From an uncultured Clostridia bacterium (GTDB lineage: Bacteria > Bacillota > Clostridia > Oscillospirales > Acutalibacteraceae), in the NCBI GenBank assembly GCA_947624285.1, contig CANQJS010000006.1:1-64000 (forward strand): a DNA stretch of 64,000 nt, in the 5' to 3' direction. The number at the start of each line of letters is the position of its first letter. Position 1 is the first letter of the stretch. Made by a program: the position numbers and the translations under genes. Below, in pieces: positions 45,621-52,841 of this stretch. The notes under the pieces were generated by a model. That model did not search any database and was not told where the DNA came from. It saw only the letters and a program-made list of their open reading frames with translations.

Positions 45621-46071
45621 CGCCGACCACCGATTTATCCTTCTTTTTACCCTTCTTTTTCTTTTTCGACGCCTTTTTCGACTGTAAAGCCTTACGACTT
45701 AACGCAAAGATATTATAATACAGTTTTTTAATATTTTGCAATACTTTTTTTAAACTTTTTAAACACTTTTTAATTATTTTTCTGAAAAATGAGGCTATTC
45801 CCCGCTCAAAAATGCCTGTAACGCGATAAACGGTTACAATATATGCGAAAAAGCCGATAAAAAGCGCTGTAAAGTAAATTACCCTTACGCTGCCGTTATT
45901 GTAGCTTAAAAGCAAAATAAAAATTACGGGTGAGGCGATAAGGAAAAACAGAAAATCCAGCAGGAAAACAGCCGTTTTTTTGATGAAAACGAGCCGAAAA
46001 AAACGAATAATATCATAAAGCGCGCCGAGACCCACGCCCGCAAGCAGAAAAACCTCTAAGCTTTCTTTCAT
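45586..46071 (-). CDS. yabQ: Spore cortex biosynthesis protein YabQ
   Basis: YabQ is needed for spore cortex formation and localises to the forespore outer membrane in Bacillus. The 161 residues have about four transmembrane helices in the first 90 (LEVFLLAGVGLGALYDIIRF is the family start) and a strongly basic, lysine-rich tail (KKASKKKKKGKKKDKS). The start overlaps the yabP end by 4 bp. Confidence 0.9.
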   Translation of the reverse strand: MKESLEVFLLAGVGLGALYDIIRFFRLVFIKKTAVFLLDFLFFLIASPVIFILLLSYNNGSVRVIYFTALFIGFFAYIVTVYRVTGIFERGIASFFRKIIKKCLKSLKKVLQNIKKLYYNIFALSRKALQSKKASKKKKKGKKKDKSVVGDEKEFFEFETE

Positions 46072-46358
46072 CTGAAAAGCCCTTTAAACAGCCCCTTGCT
46101 TTTTTGAGTTTTGCTGCTGTAAACAAGAGCCGCTATCTCTCCCGTTATCTGCAACAGACCCGATTCGAGATTCAGCTCCTCCACTTGAAGCTTTGACCCA
46201 CTCACCGTAAGACAGCCGTAATCCGTGTACGCCGTCACCGTGTCCTCATCAAAAGAATCCACATCGGTAACGCCTGTCAGCTTCAGCCCTCTTCGGTTTT
46301 CGAGGCTAAGATTATGGTTTTTCTTTATATTTGTTTCCAAAAAAATCACCCGTTTCAT
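46068..46358 (-). CDS. yabP: Sporulation protein YabP
   Basis: YabP is a small mother-cell sporulation protein required with YabQ for cortex. The family core is clear: HNLSLENRRGLKLTGVTDVD, then SFDEDTV and LESGLLQITGEIAALVY. The start is uncertain. ATG 46358 gives 96 residues but lies inside a long hairpin. A TTG at 46340 (90 residues, beginning METNIKKNHN) follows GGGTGA at good spacing and fits the family N-terminus better. Mother-cell (sigma-E) expression is expected from the family, but I could not assign its promoter. Confidence 0.88.
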   Translation of the reverse strand: MKRVIFLETNIKKNHNLSLENRRGLKLTGVTDVDSFDEDTVTAYTDYGCLTVSGSKLQVEELNLESGLLQITGEIAALVYSSKTQKSKGLFKGLFR

Positions 46359-46397
46359 ATATGACAAAGCAAGCTCTTGTTATATATATGAAACGGG
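46349..46397 (-). terminator. 49-nt palindrome / terminator after rqcP
   Basis: A perfect 14-bp stem (46349-46362 with 46384-46397) encloses a loop that is itself largely palindromic (ACAA..TTGT, AGC..GCT). On the minus strand it is followed by TGATTTTTTTGG. The T run contains the candidate TTG start of yabP. Confidence 0.75.
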
Positions 46398-46441
46398 CGG
46401 CGATTTAATGATTTATTGAAAGAACAAAAGAAGTTTAATAT

Positions 46442-46684
46442 TTATCCGAGCTGCCGATACATCTTGGCGGCATCCTCTTTCAGAGCGTGCTCGCTTATTT
46501 CCAGCACCTCATAGGAGCTTGGAGACGACCCCATATTGACCGTTATCACATCGCCTTTTTTGACATCATAGGACGCGCGCTGCACACGGCCGTTTACCTC
46601 GATTTTACCCGCGTCGCAAGCCTCATTGGCAACAGTTCTTCGCTTTATTATGCGGGAAACCTTCAAAAACTTATCAAGTCTCAT
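46442..46684 (-). CDS. rqcP: RqcP (YabO/Hsp15-like) S4-domain protein
   Basis: RqcP works with RqcH to add alanine tails during ribosome-associated quality control in Firmicutes. The 80 residues form a single S4 RNA-binding domain (MRLDKFLKVSRIIKRRTVAN, AGKIEVNGRV). ATG 46684 has GGAG 7 nt upstream; a TTG further upstream lies in the terminator T run. It is flanked by hup and yabP, as in Bacillus yabO. Confidence 0.94.
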   Translation of the reverse strand: MRLDKFLKVSRIIKRRTVANEACDAGKIEVNGRVQRASYDVKKGDVITVNMGSSPSSYEVLEISEHALKEDAAKMYRQLG

Positions 46685-46691
46685 ATTTTTC

Positions 46692-46723
46692 TCCAAAAAA
46701 ATTCAGCCGCCAATAGGCGGCTG
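46692..46723 (-). terminator. Terminator between hup and rqcP
   Basis: A perfect 8-bp stem (46704-46711 with 46716-46723, loop of 4) is followed on the minus strand by AATTTTTTTGGAG. The GGAG at its end is the rqcP Shine-Dalgarno. Confidence 0.88.
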
Positions 46724-46731
46724 ATGCTTAA

Positions 46732-47004
46732 TTATTTTACAGCGCCCTTAAGAGCAGAGCCTGCCTTGAAGGACGGAACCTTCGTTGCGGCAATTTTGAT
46801 TTCTTCGCCTGTGCGAGGATTTTTGCCTGTGCGAGCCGCGCGGGTCTTTACTTCAAAAGTGCCGAAGCCTACAAGGGCTACCTTATCGCCGTCGGCAAGG
46901 GCATCGGTGATAGCGTCGATAACCGCCTTAACCGCCGCGTCAGCGTCTTTTTTTGAAATTTCTGCTTTAGCTGCTACAGCTGTTACAAGATCTGTTTTGT
47001 TCAT
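46732..47004 (-). CDS. hup: HU-family DNA-binding protein
   Basis: HU compacts and bends chromosomal DNA as a homodimer. The 90 residues start [20 protein letters not shown] and contain [20 protein letters not shown], the DNA-binding arm with its Pro, and end [16 protein letters not shown]. It begins directly after mazG, the conserved mazG-hup-rqcP-yabP order of Firmicutes. Confidence 0.98.
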   Translation of the reverse strand: MNKTDLVTAVAAKAEISKKDADAAVKAVIDAITDALADGDKVALVGFGTFEVKTRAARTGKNPRTGEEIKIAATKVPSFKAGSALKGAVK

Positions 47005-47832
47005 TTATTTTTCCTCCGTTTTCGCCTTCTCGGCTATAATATTTTTTGCTTTTTCCCAAAGGAAATCAAGAGTGTCGATATCAGCCGTTTTCATATCGAT
47101 ATTCTGTTCCCGCGCCAGCGTTTCCACCAGCGTAAACCGATTTATAAACTTATCCGTTGAAGCAGTGAGCGCCTCCTCGGAATCCACGCCTATAAATCTT
47201 GATATATTAACACAGGAAAAAAGAACATCGCCGAATTCGGCTTCAATTTCTCTTTGCTCATTTCCCGGTAAAGCACTTAATAACTCGTCAATCTCTTCAT
47301 ACAGCTTGTCTATCGCGCCGGCGGGCTCATCCCAATCAAAACCTGCCGAGGCGGCCTTCTGCTGTATTTTTTGGGCTCTCATAAGGGCGGGCAGCTCACG
47401 GGGCACTTTTTGCATTGAATCGCTTTGCTTTTTTATGCCTTTTGTTTTCAGCTTAACGGCGTCCCAGCTTTCAAGCGCCTCCTTGCCGTTTTTGGCAACG
47501 ACGCTTCCGAAAACATGCGGGTGGCGCACGATCAGCTTTTGGCATATCTCGTTTGCAACATCGTTGAAATCAAAAGAGCCCTTTTCCCGTTCCATTTCAC
47601 AGTGGAGCGCGACCTGAAGCAGAATATCGCCCAGCTCCTCACGAAGTCCGTCGGTATCATTTTTATTGATAGCCTCGATCACTTCGTAGGTCTCCTCAAT
47701 AAAATTCTTTTTGATGGATTCGTGGGTCTGTTCCCTGTCCCAAGGGCAGCCGCCCGGAGCTCTTAAAACATTGACGAGCCTGATGAGGTCGTAAATATCG
47801 TAAGAATCCTTAAATTCAAAATCGACTGCCAC
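47005..47832 (-). CDS. mazG: Nucleoside triphosphate pyrophosphohydrolase MazG
   Basis: MazG hydrolyses (d)NTPs to monophosphates and may limit mutagenic nucleotides and ppGpp signals. The 275 residues contain two MazG modules: residues about 14-125 with LRAPGGCPWDREQTHESIKK and FIEETYEVIEAI, and about 140-270 with FGDVLFSCVNISRF. The GTG start at 47832 follows AAAGGGTG. Its promoter carries an inverted repeat. Confidence 0.95.
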   Translation of the reverse strand: MAVDFEFKDSYDIYDLIRLVNVLRAPGGCPWDREQTHESIKKNFIEETYEVIEAINKNDTDGLREELGDILLQVALHCEMEREKGSFDFNDVANEICQKLIVRHPHVFGSVVAKNGKEALESWDAVKLKTKGIKKQSDSMQKVPRELPALMRAQKIQQKAASAGFDWDEPAGAIDKLYEEIDELLSALPGNEQREIEAEFGDVLFSCVNISRFIGVDSEEALTASTDKFINRFTLVETLAREQNIDMKTADIDTLDFLWEKAKNIIAEKAKTEEK

Positions 47833-47852
47833 TGAAACACCCTTTCCGATTG

Positions 47853-47883
47853 ACCTGTTATTATAATAATACTATAAACAGGT
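47853..47883. promoter_or_regulatory. Inverted repeat ACCTGTT-N17-AACAGGT on the mazG promoter
   Basis: Seven-base arms at 47853-47859 and 47877-47883 flank the -10 box symmetrically. This is an operator-like arrangement; the regulator is unknown. Confidence 0.45.
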
Positions 47884-47894
47884 TAAAATTTCAA
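47866..47894 (-). promoter_or_regulatory. Promoter of mazG-hup
   Basis: TTGAAA (47889-47894) and TATTAT (47866-47871) on the minus strand with a 17-bp spacer. Confidence 0.65.
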
Positions 47895-47898
47895 GTAT

Positions 47899-49587
47899 TT
47901 AAGCCAATTTTTTACTTGTTTGCAAAAATTTGAGCTCGGAAAAGGTTATAAGCTTTGACAATATACTCACTATTGTAAAGAATAACAAATATATTCCGCT
48001 TAAAATTACGAAATCCAGCACATAACCGTTTTCGCCGAACACGCTTTTCAGCATAAGCTTTGCGACGATAAACGCGCCCGCGGCGCATAAAAGCGGCTTG
48101 AAAAGCAAATCGGATATTTTATATTTCACATCGGAATATTTTTTGAATATGTAAAGATTCGACACAAGTATAACAAGATACCCCGCCGCGCCGGAAATGA
48201 CAGCGCCGTAGAGATTGTATCTGTAATCAGCCACCAGCAGGCAATTGAGCCCCACACGCACGGCGGCGGAAATCACAAACGACGGTATGCTCTTTTTGGC
48301 ACAGCCTATCGCCTGAACGGAAAAAACGCTCACGCTTGCGAGGCAGTAAAAAATCATAGTAAAGCCGTACCAAAACACAAGCCCCGAGCAGCCGATAACT
48401 ATATCGTAATTTGAAGAACGGTAAAGTATATTCAGTATATTTTCGGCAACGAGAGAAAGATAAAAACCGCCGCCAAAGCCGATGACGGACGCGTATTTGA
48501 ATATGCTGTTTGCCAAAGCGGAAAGGCGTTCGCGGCTTTGGGATTCAAAGGCGGCGGAAATTGCGGGAACGGCGGCGACGCCGAGAGCTATTGAAAATCC
48601 CGGCAGCAGCATTTTGAAGTCCTGCGCCGAAGAAAACAGCCCGTATATATAAGTTACCGCGTCCTCATTAGGCGTTGAGCTCATTTGAAGGCAGGTTTCA
48701 TACGCCTTCATAAGCCCATCCCTGTCGCATACGGAGAGAAAATACTGCACCGAGGCGTTGTCCGTAAAAGTTGAGACGCTCTGTATGACGCTTGAAACGA
48801 TTATCGGCGCGGAAAAGCCGAGTATCTCTCTCATACTCTCGCTTGTTTTGTACTTCTTTCCGATTATATATGAATTATATTTTATCCCCGTGTATATCCA
48901 AACATATATCCAGCTCAGCAGCGAGCCCACGGTAACTCCGCCCATAGCGGCGGCAGAAGTAAGAGGATAGATAACCGACAGCGCTATCTCCTCGCTTTCG
49001 CACACAACGCCGAAAACCGCTCCGCTTTCAAGATACTGACCGTAGAGCCAGCTCATGGAATATTTGGCGAAAAGCAGACCGAAAACCAGCTTGAACGCCG
49101 CTTCCAGCACCTGACTTACCGCCGTTGGCACCATATTCATATGCCCCTCGGCAAGCGAGCGCCTGCACGCCGCCATAGACGAGAAAAGCACATTGGGAGC
49201 AAGAATAAATATCGTGTAAATGCTTTTCGGCGAGGAGCATACGATTTGAGCATACGGCTTTGCGAAAGCTATCATAAACGCCATACCGATAACGCCGGTG
49301 ACAAAAAACAGCAATGATGAAGATTTCTTCAGCGAATGGATTTTGGCATTATCGCCCTTTTCGTTATATTTGCTTACAAGGTGCGACAGCGCCACGGGAA
49401 AGCCTCCCATAATAACGGCGTGAATGGGCATATATAAATTATATGCTATATTGAAATATCCCCTGCCTGTTGCGCCGATGTAGGCGGTAAGAGGGATTTT
49501 ATATACGGCGCTTATCGCTTTTACTATAATTGAGGACAAAAGCAGCAAAAACGCCGAGCCGATATATTTTTGCTTTGCGTTATTCAA
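47899..49587 (-). CDS. spoVB: SpoVB-type lipid/polysaccharide flippase (MOP superfamily), TTG start
   Basis: The 562 residues form about 14 transmembrane helices of the MurJ/SpoVB/Wzx class, which flip undecaprenyl-linked sugars; SpoVB acts in spore cortex synthesis. Markers are KQKYIGSAFLLLLSSIIVKA at the N-terminus, IPLTAYIGATGRGYFNIAYN, and MGGFPVALSHLVSKYNEKG. TTG 49587 was chosen because GGTGA lies 5 nt upstream and the protein then begins MNNAKQKYIG; the ATG at 49614 lies in the stem of a terminator. The position upstream of mazG is conserved in Firmicutes. Confidence 0.85.
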   Translation of the reverse strand: MNNAKQKYIGSAFLLLLSSIIVKAISAVYKIPLTAYIGATGRGYFNIAYNLYMPIHAVIMGGFPVALSHLVSKYNEKGDNAKIHSLKKSSSLLFFVTGVIGMAFMIAFAKPYAQIVCSSPKSIYTIFILAPNVLFSSMAACRRSLAEGHMNMVPTAVSQVLEAAFKLVFGLLFAKYSMSWLYGQYLESGAVFGVVCESEEIALSVIYPLTSAAAMGGVTVGSLLSWIYVWIYTGIKYNSYIIGKKYKTSESMREILGFSAPIIVSSVIQSVSTFTDNASVQYFLSVCDRDGLMKAYETCLQMSSTPNEDAVTYIYGLFSSAQDFKMLLPGFSIALGVAAVPAISAAFESQSRERLSALANSIFKYASVIGFGGGFYLSLVAENILNILYRSSNYDIVIGCSGLVFWYGFTMIFYCLASVSVFSVQAIGCAKKSIPSFVISAAVRVGLNCLLVADYRYNLYGAVISGAAGYLVILVSNLYIFKKYSDVKYKISDLLFKPLLCAAGAFIVAKLMLKSVFGENGYVLDFVILSGIYLLFFTIVSILSKLITFSELKFLQTSKKLA

Positions 49588-49597
49588 AAAATCACCA

Positions 49598-49631
49598 CAA
49601 AAAAGGCAGCGCATAAAATTTGCACTGCCTT
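49598..49631 (-). terminator. Terminator between the coiled-coil gene and spoVB
   Basis: A 10-bp stem with one mismatch (49603-49612 with 49622-49631) runs on the minus strand into six T. The spoVB Shine-Dalgarno and TTG follow directly. Confidence 0.82.
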
Positions 49632-49670
49632 GATATTACTCTTTTTTAAATCCGTAATAGCGTGATTTTA

Positions 49671-50174
49671 TTATTCCTGTGTTTCGTTAACTTCTTCGTT
49701 TTTTTCAGCCGCGTTATCATCGGGCTCGGCAACAACTTCTTCCTTGGCGGGTCGAGAAACGGATTTAAAAGCGTTTTTGGCGCTTCGTTTCACCTCGTCC
49801 ATCTGCCTTTTGATAACTTTGCCCGCCTCTTGAGAAACGCTGATCACCTCGTTTTTAAATTCCTGCGCTTCCTTTTTCAGCTCCTGCGAGTCGATGTTTC
49901 GGCTCTCGTCAAGCTGAGCCTTGAGGGTATTCAGCTTTTCCCTGTAGGCGGTTATCTGCGCTTTGAGCATATCCATTTCGCCTTGATCCGTTTCCTCCCC
50001 CAAAGAGGCCGAAAAGGTCAGCATTCCGAATTTTTCATAAAATTTGGACAGCTTTGATTTTACATCGAGATATTCTATCCTTTTGTGGGAAAGGTCTATC
50101 GCCTTAGCGCCCTTTTTATTTATGCTTTCCGCGACTATTCGGGTTTTATTGAACAGTTCATCAAAATTTCCCAT
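49671..50174 (-). CDS. Coiled-coil protein of unknown function
   Basis: I do not recognise a family function for this 167-residue soluble protein. It starts MGNFDELFNKTRIVAESINK, is almost entirely helical with a predicted coiled coil (about 65-140, ITAYREKLNTLKAQLDESRN), and ends in an acidic, low-complexity tail rich in Glu and Asn. There is no signal or membrane helix. ATG 50174 follows AAAGGGTG. It is monocistronic with its own strong promoter (overlapped by a perfect inverted repeat) and terminator. A scaffold or envelope-adaptor role is possible but not shown. Confidence 0.75.
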   Translation of the reverse strand: MGNFDELFNKTRIVAESINKKGAKAIDLSHKRIEYLDVKSKLSKFYEKFGMLTFSASLGEETDQGEMDMLKAQITAYREKLNTLKAQLDESRNIDSQELKKEAQEFKNEVISVSQEAGKVIKRQMDEVKRSAKNAFKSVSRPAKEEVVAEPDDNAAEKNEEVNETQE

Positions 50175-50218
50175 CTTTTTCACCCTTTCAGAAATATATA
50201 AATATTGTCTACATCTCA

Positions 50219-50247
50219 ATTATATTACAAACGGAATAATCTTTCAA
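50219..50247 (-). promoter_or_regulatory. Promoter of the coiled-coil gene
   Basis: TTGAAA (50242-50247) and TATAAT (50219-50224) on the minus strand with a 17-bp spacer. Confidence 0.78.
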
Positions 50248-50264
50248 TACTTTTAGTATTGAAA
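50242..50264. promoter_or_regulatory. Inverted repeat over the -35 box of the coiled-coil gene
   Basis: Perfect 9-bp arms TTTCAATAC and GTATTGAAA with a 5-nt spacer; the left arm is the -35 box itself. No T run follows in either direction, so an operator is more likely than a terminator for hemZ. Confidence 0.5.
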
Positions 50265-50288
50265 ATAAAAATAAATAAGCCTACGCCG

Positions 50289-51740
50289 CTATACATTATA
50301 TTCGCCGTAAAACTCGTTTATACTTTGCTTTCGGCGCAGTATCTCGTCAAATCTGTCAATATACTCATAGGGATATTTATAATTGTATATTCGCTGAATT
50401 TTTCCCGTTTTCTGATTTTTCAGCTTTATGACGGCGCCTGCGCCGACGGCAAGAACGGTATGCGTCTCGTCCATCATAAAAACATTGTAGAGACATTCCC
50501 TGCCGCTTTTACACCAGCCGACATTTTCAAGATTGCCCAAGGATTTGCCCTGCCGATACATATAGTAGGGATGATAACCGGCGCTTTTGAGCGCTTTTCC
50601 CGCCGTATCGACCATATCCGAAACAAGAAGCCCGGGCGACGGATCGAAAGCCGCCTGCCTCGTTGCCATATACGCGCCGCTTTTCAGTGAAAGCGTGTGC
50701 AGGGTGACGGATTCCGCTTTGAGTTCAATTCCCATATTAAGACTTTTTTCAAATGAGGCGATATCGTCTTTCGGCAGTCCTGCAATAAAATCCATATTTA
50801 TATTGTCAAAGCCCATCTTCCTCGCAAGGTCGAAGGCTTTGAGCGTGTCGTGCGAAGTGTGCCGCCTGCCTATCGCCTCAAGCGCCTTATCGTTGAAGGT
50901 TTGGGGATTGACGCTTATTCTTGAAACGCCTGCCGTCTTCAGCGCTTGCAGTTTATCCGCCGTCACCGTGTCGGGTCTGCCCGCTTCAACCGTATATTCC
51001 CTGTTGGTGCTCAAATCGAAATTTTTATCTATTGAGTAAAAAAGCTTCGCAAGATCTTCGGCGCAAAGGGCTGTGGGCGTTCCTCCGCCGAAATAGACGC
51101 TCTCAAGCCTCAAGCCGAGGGCGCGGGCATATTTTCCCGTCTCCTCAATTTCCTTTACAAGCAGTTCAACATAGGGCTTCACAAGCCTTTGTGTGTTTTC
51201 TATGCTGTGCGAAACGAAAGAACAGTAGGAACACCTTGTGGGGCAGAAAGGAATGGAAACATAAAGCGAAAAGCTTTTTTCGCCGGAAAGAGCGATTATG
51301 CCGTTTTCGCTGTGCATAACAGCAGAAGTGAGCTTGATTTTTTCATCGCTGACGAGATATTTTTCGTGAAATATCCGTTGAGCCTCCGTTTCGGAAAACG
51401 CGTCGGCAAGAGCGTGCATACGCCTTGCGGGGCGCACCCCGTAGAGGATCCCCCACGGATATTTTATGCCGAGGATTTCGGACAGCGCCTCGTAGAGCAT
51501 AACCGACAGAGCGTTCTGCCTGTCCGTATTTTCATCCGCCGTTTTGCTTAGCGTCTTGCGTTTTTCGTAAACACGCGCGTCAACGGTGAGTGTGTCTCCC
51601 CGAATTTGCGTTATAACGGTAACGGGGTCGTCGCCCGCGTCATCGCTTTCTGTCATCTTGATTTTTTCATAGGGGAAAAATATTTCGCAGATGTTTTCTA
51701 TATCATATTGATACGGGTGGTCTTTAACAATAACTGTCAT
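50289..51740 (-). CDS. hemZ: HemZ, radical SAM coproporphyrinogen dehydrogenase-like
   Basis: HemZ is the oxygen-independent coproporphyrinogen III oxidase paralogue of Firmicutes. The 483 residues have an N-terminal HemZ-specific domain (about 1-155, with YPWGILYGVRPARRMHAL), and a radical SAM core with C166-X3-C170-X2-C173 in PFCPTRCSYC, VYFGGGTPTAL and the GLPKDDIASF region. The length fits HemZ better than HemN. Whether the host makes haem is not shown here; no other hem gene is in the window. It ends the his-hemZ run. Confidence 0.88.
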   Translation of the reverse strand: MTVIVKDHPYQYDIENICEIFFPYEKIKMTESDDAGDDPVTVITQIRGDTLTVDARVYEKRKTLSKTADENTDRQNALSVMLYEALSEILGIKYPWGILYGVRPARRMHALADAFSETEAQRIFHEKYLVSDEKIKLTSAVMHSENGIIALSGEKSFSLYVSIPFCPTRCSYCSFVSHSIENTQRLVKPYVELLVKEIEETGKYARALGLRLESVYFGGGTPTALCAEDLAKLFYSIDKNFDLSTNREYTVEAGRPDTVTADKLQALKTAGVSRISVNPQTFNDKALEAIGRRHTSHDTLKAFDLARKMGFDNINMDFIAGLPKDDIASFEKSLNMGIELKAESVTLHTLSLKSGAYMATRQAAFDPSPGLLVSDMVDTAGKALKSAGYHPYYMYRQGKSLGNLENVGWCKSGRECLYNVFMMDETHTVLAVGAGAVIKLKNQKTGKIQRIYNYKYPYEYIDRFDEILRRKQSINEFYGEYNV

Positions 51741-51743
51741 AGC

Positions 51744-52367
51744 TTATTTCATATAGGGATTGTTTTTCTTTTCAAATTCAAGGGTAGAAAACTCATCGTG
51801 CCCGGGATATACGCCGTAATTCTTATCAAGAGACGCAAGGCGCGCGAGGCTCTTTCTCATCTCATCATCCGAGCCGCCCGGAAAATCCGTTCTGCCGCAG
51901 TCACAGCAAAACAGAGTATCACCTGTAAAAAGGAAATCGCCGATGATGTAGCAAAGCCCGCCCTTTGTGTGCCCCGGGGTTGCGAGCACCTTTATTTCCG
52001 ATGAGCCAAACGGCAGAACATCACCGTCGCCGACCGTTATATCGGCTTTTGAATCATTCTGCTTGGCGCGGCAAAAGGCGGCAAGGCTAAGCTTTCCCGA
52101 AGAGAGCATACCCTCATCTTCTCTGCTGATAACGACCTTAGCGCCGTACCTTTCGCGTATTTCGTTTACGCCGCCGATATGGTCAAAATGGCCGTGGGTG
52201 AGCAGGATATACTCAAGCTTGGCGTCGCCTATAAAATCGAGCATTTTATCCGAAGCTTCGGTGCAGTCCACAAGCAGCGATTTTCCGCTTTCATCATCTG
52301 TTACGAGATAACAGTTATTCTGCAATGCGCCGAGCACTATTGATTTTAAATTCAGCATTTCAGCCAC
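51744..52367 (-). CDS. Metallo-beta-lactamase-fold hydrolase, GloB-like
   Basis: The 207 residues carry the metal-binding signature THGHFDHIGG (H58, H60, D62, H63), then TPGHTKGG and DTLFCCDCGRTDFPGG, the layout of hydroxyacylglutathione hydrolase-like proteins that clear thioesters or other small molecules. Low-thiol anaerobes carry many such proteins with untested substrates. It lies 24 nt after dtd and 3 nt before hemZ, within the same run. Confidence 0.9.
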   Translation of the reverse strand: MAEMLNLKSIVLGALQNNCYLVTDDESGKSLLVDCTEASDKMLDFIGDAKLEYILLTHGHFDHIGGVNEIRERYGAKVVISREDEGMLSSGKLSLAAFCRAKQNDSKADITVGDGDVLPFGSSEIKVLATPGHTKGGLCYIIGDFLFTGDTLFCCDCGRTDFPGGSDDEMRKSLARLASLDKNYGVYPGHDEFSTLEFEKKNNPYMK

Positions 52368-52391
52368 CTCTGCATCAGTTTTTGTTCAGCG

Positions 52392-52841
52392 TCATAAATT
52401 ATCGGTATCAAGAATTATTGTAACCGGTCCGTCGTTTACAAGGCTCACCTTCATATCTGCTCCGAAACGCCCGGTTGCCACCTTTTTGACGCCCGCCTTT
52501 TTAAGCCCCTCAACAAAATATTCATAAAGGGCGTTTGCCTCTTGAGGCGGGGCGGCGCAGGTGAAGCTCGGACGCCTGCCGTGGGAGCAGTCGGCGCAAA
52601 GAGTAAACTGGGAAACGACAAGTATTTCCCCGCCGATATCGGCGCACGATAAATTCATCTTGCCGTTTTCATCCTCGAAAACACGGAGGAAAGGTATTTT
52701 CTTAAGCAAAATATCCGCCTGCTCCTCGGTGTCCCCGCGGGCAACGCCGAGCAGTATCATAAATCCCTTTTCTATCTCGCCGACGGTTTCGCCGTTGATC
52801 ACAACATTTGAGCTAAGCACGCGCTGAATAACAGCCTTCAT
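52392..52841 (-). CDS. dtd: D-aminoacyl-tRNA deacylase
   Basis: Dtd removes D-amino acids mischarged on tRNA. The 149 residues start [20 protein letters not shown] and contain the active-site motifs [17 protein letters not shown] and, near the end, [14 protein letters not shown] (the Gly-cis-Pro loop GP). It starts directly after rsh, a frequent Firmicutes neighbour (rsh-dtd). Confidence 0.97.
   Translation of the reverse strand: MKAVIQRVLSSNVVINGETVGEIEKGFMILLGVARGDTEEQADILLKKIPFLRVFEDENGKMNLSCADIGGEILVVSQFTLCADCSHGRRPSFTCAAPPQEANALYEYFVEGLKKAGVKKVATGRFGADMKVSLVNDGPVTIILDTDNL

Noticed and set aside
46487..47617. 376-codon plus-strand frame opposite rqcP, hup and mazG
   Set aside because: It spans three conserved genes and two intergenic signals and is Ser-rich in the way reverse frames are.
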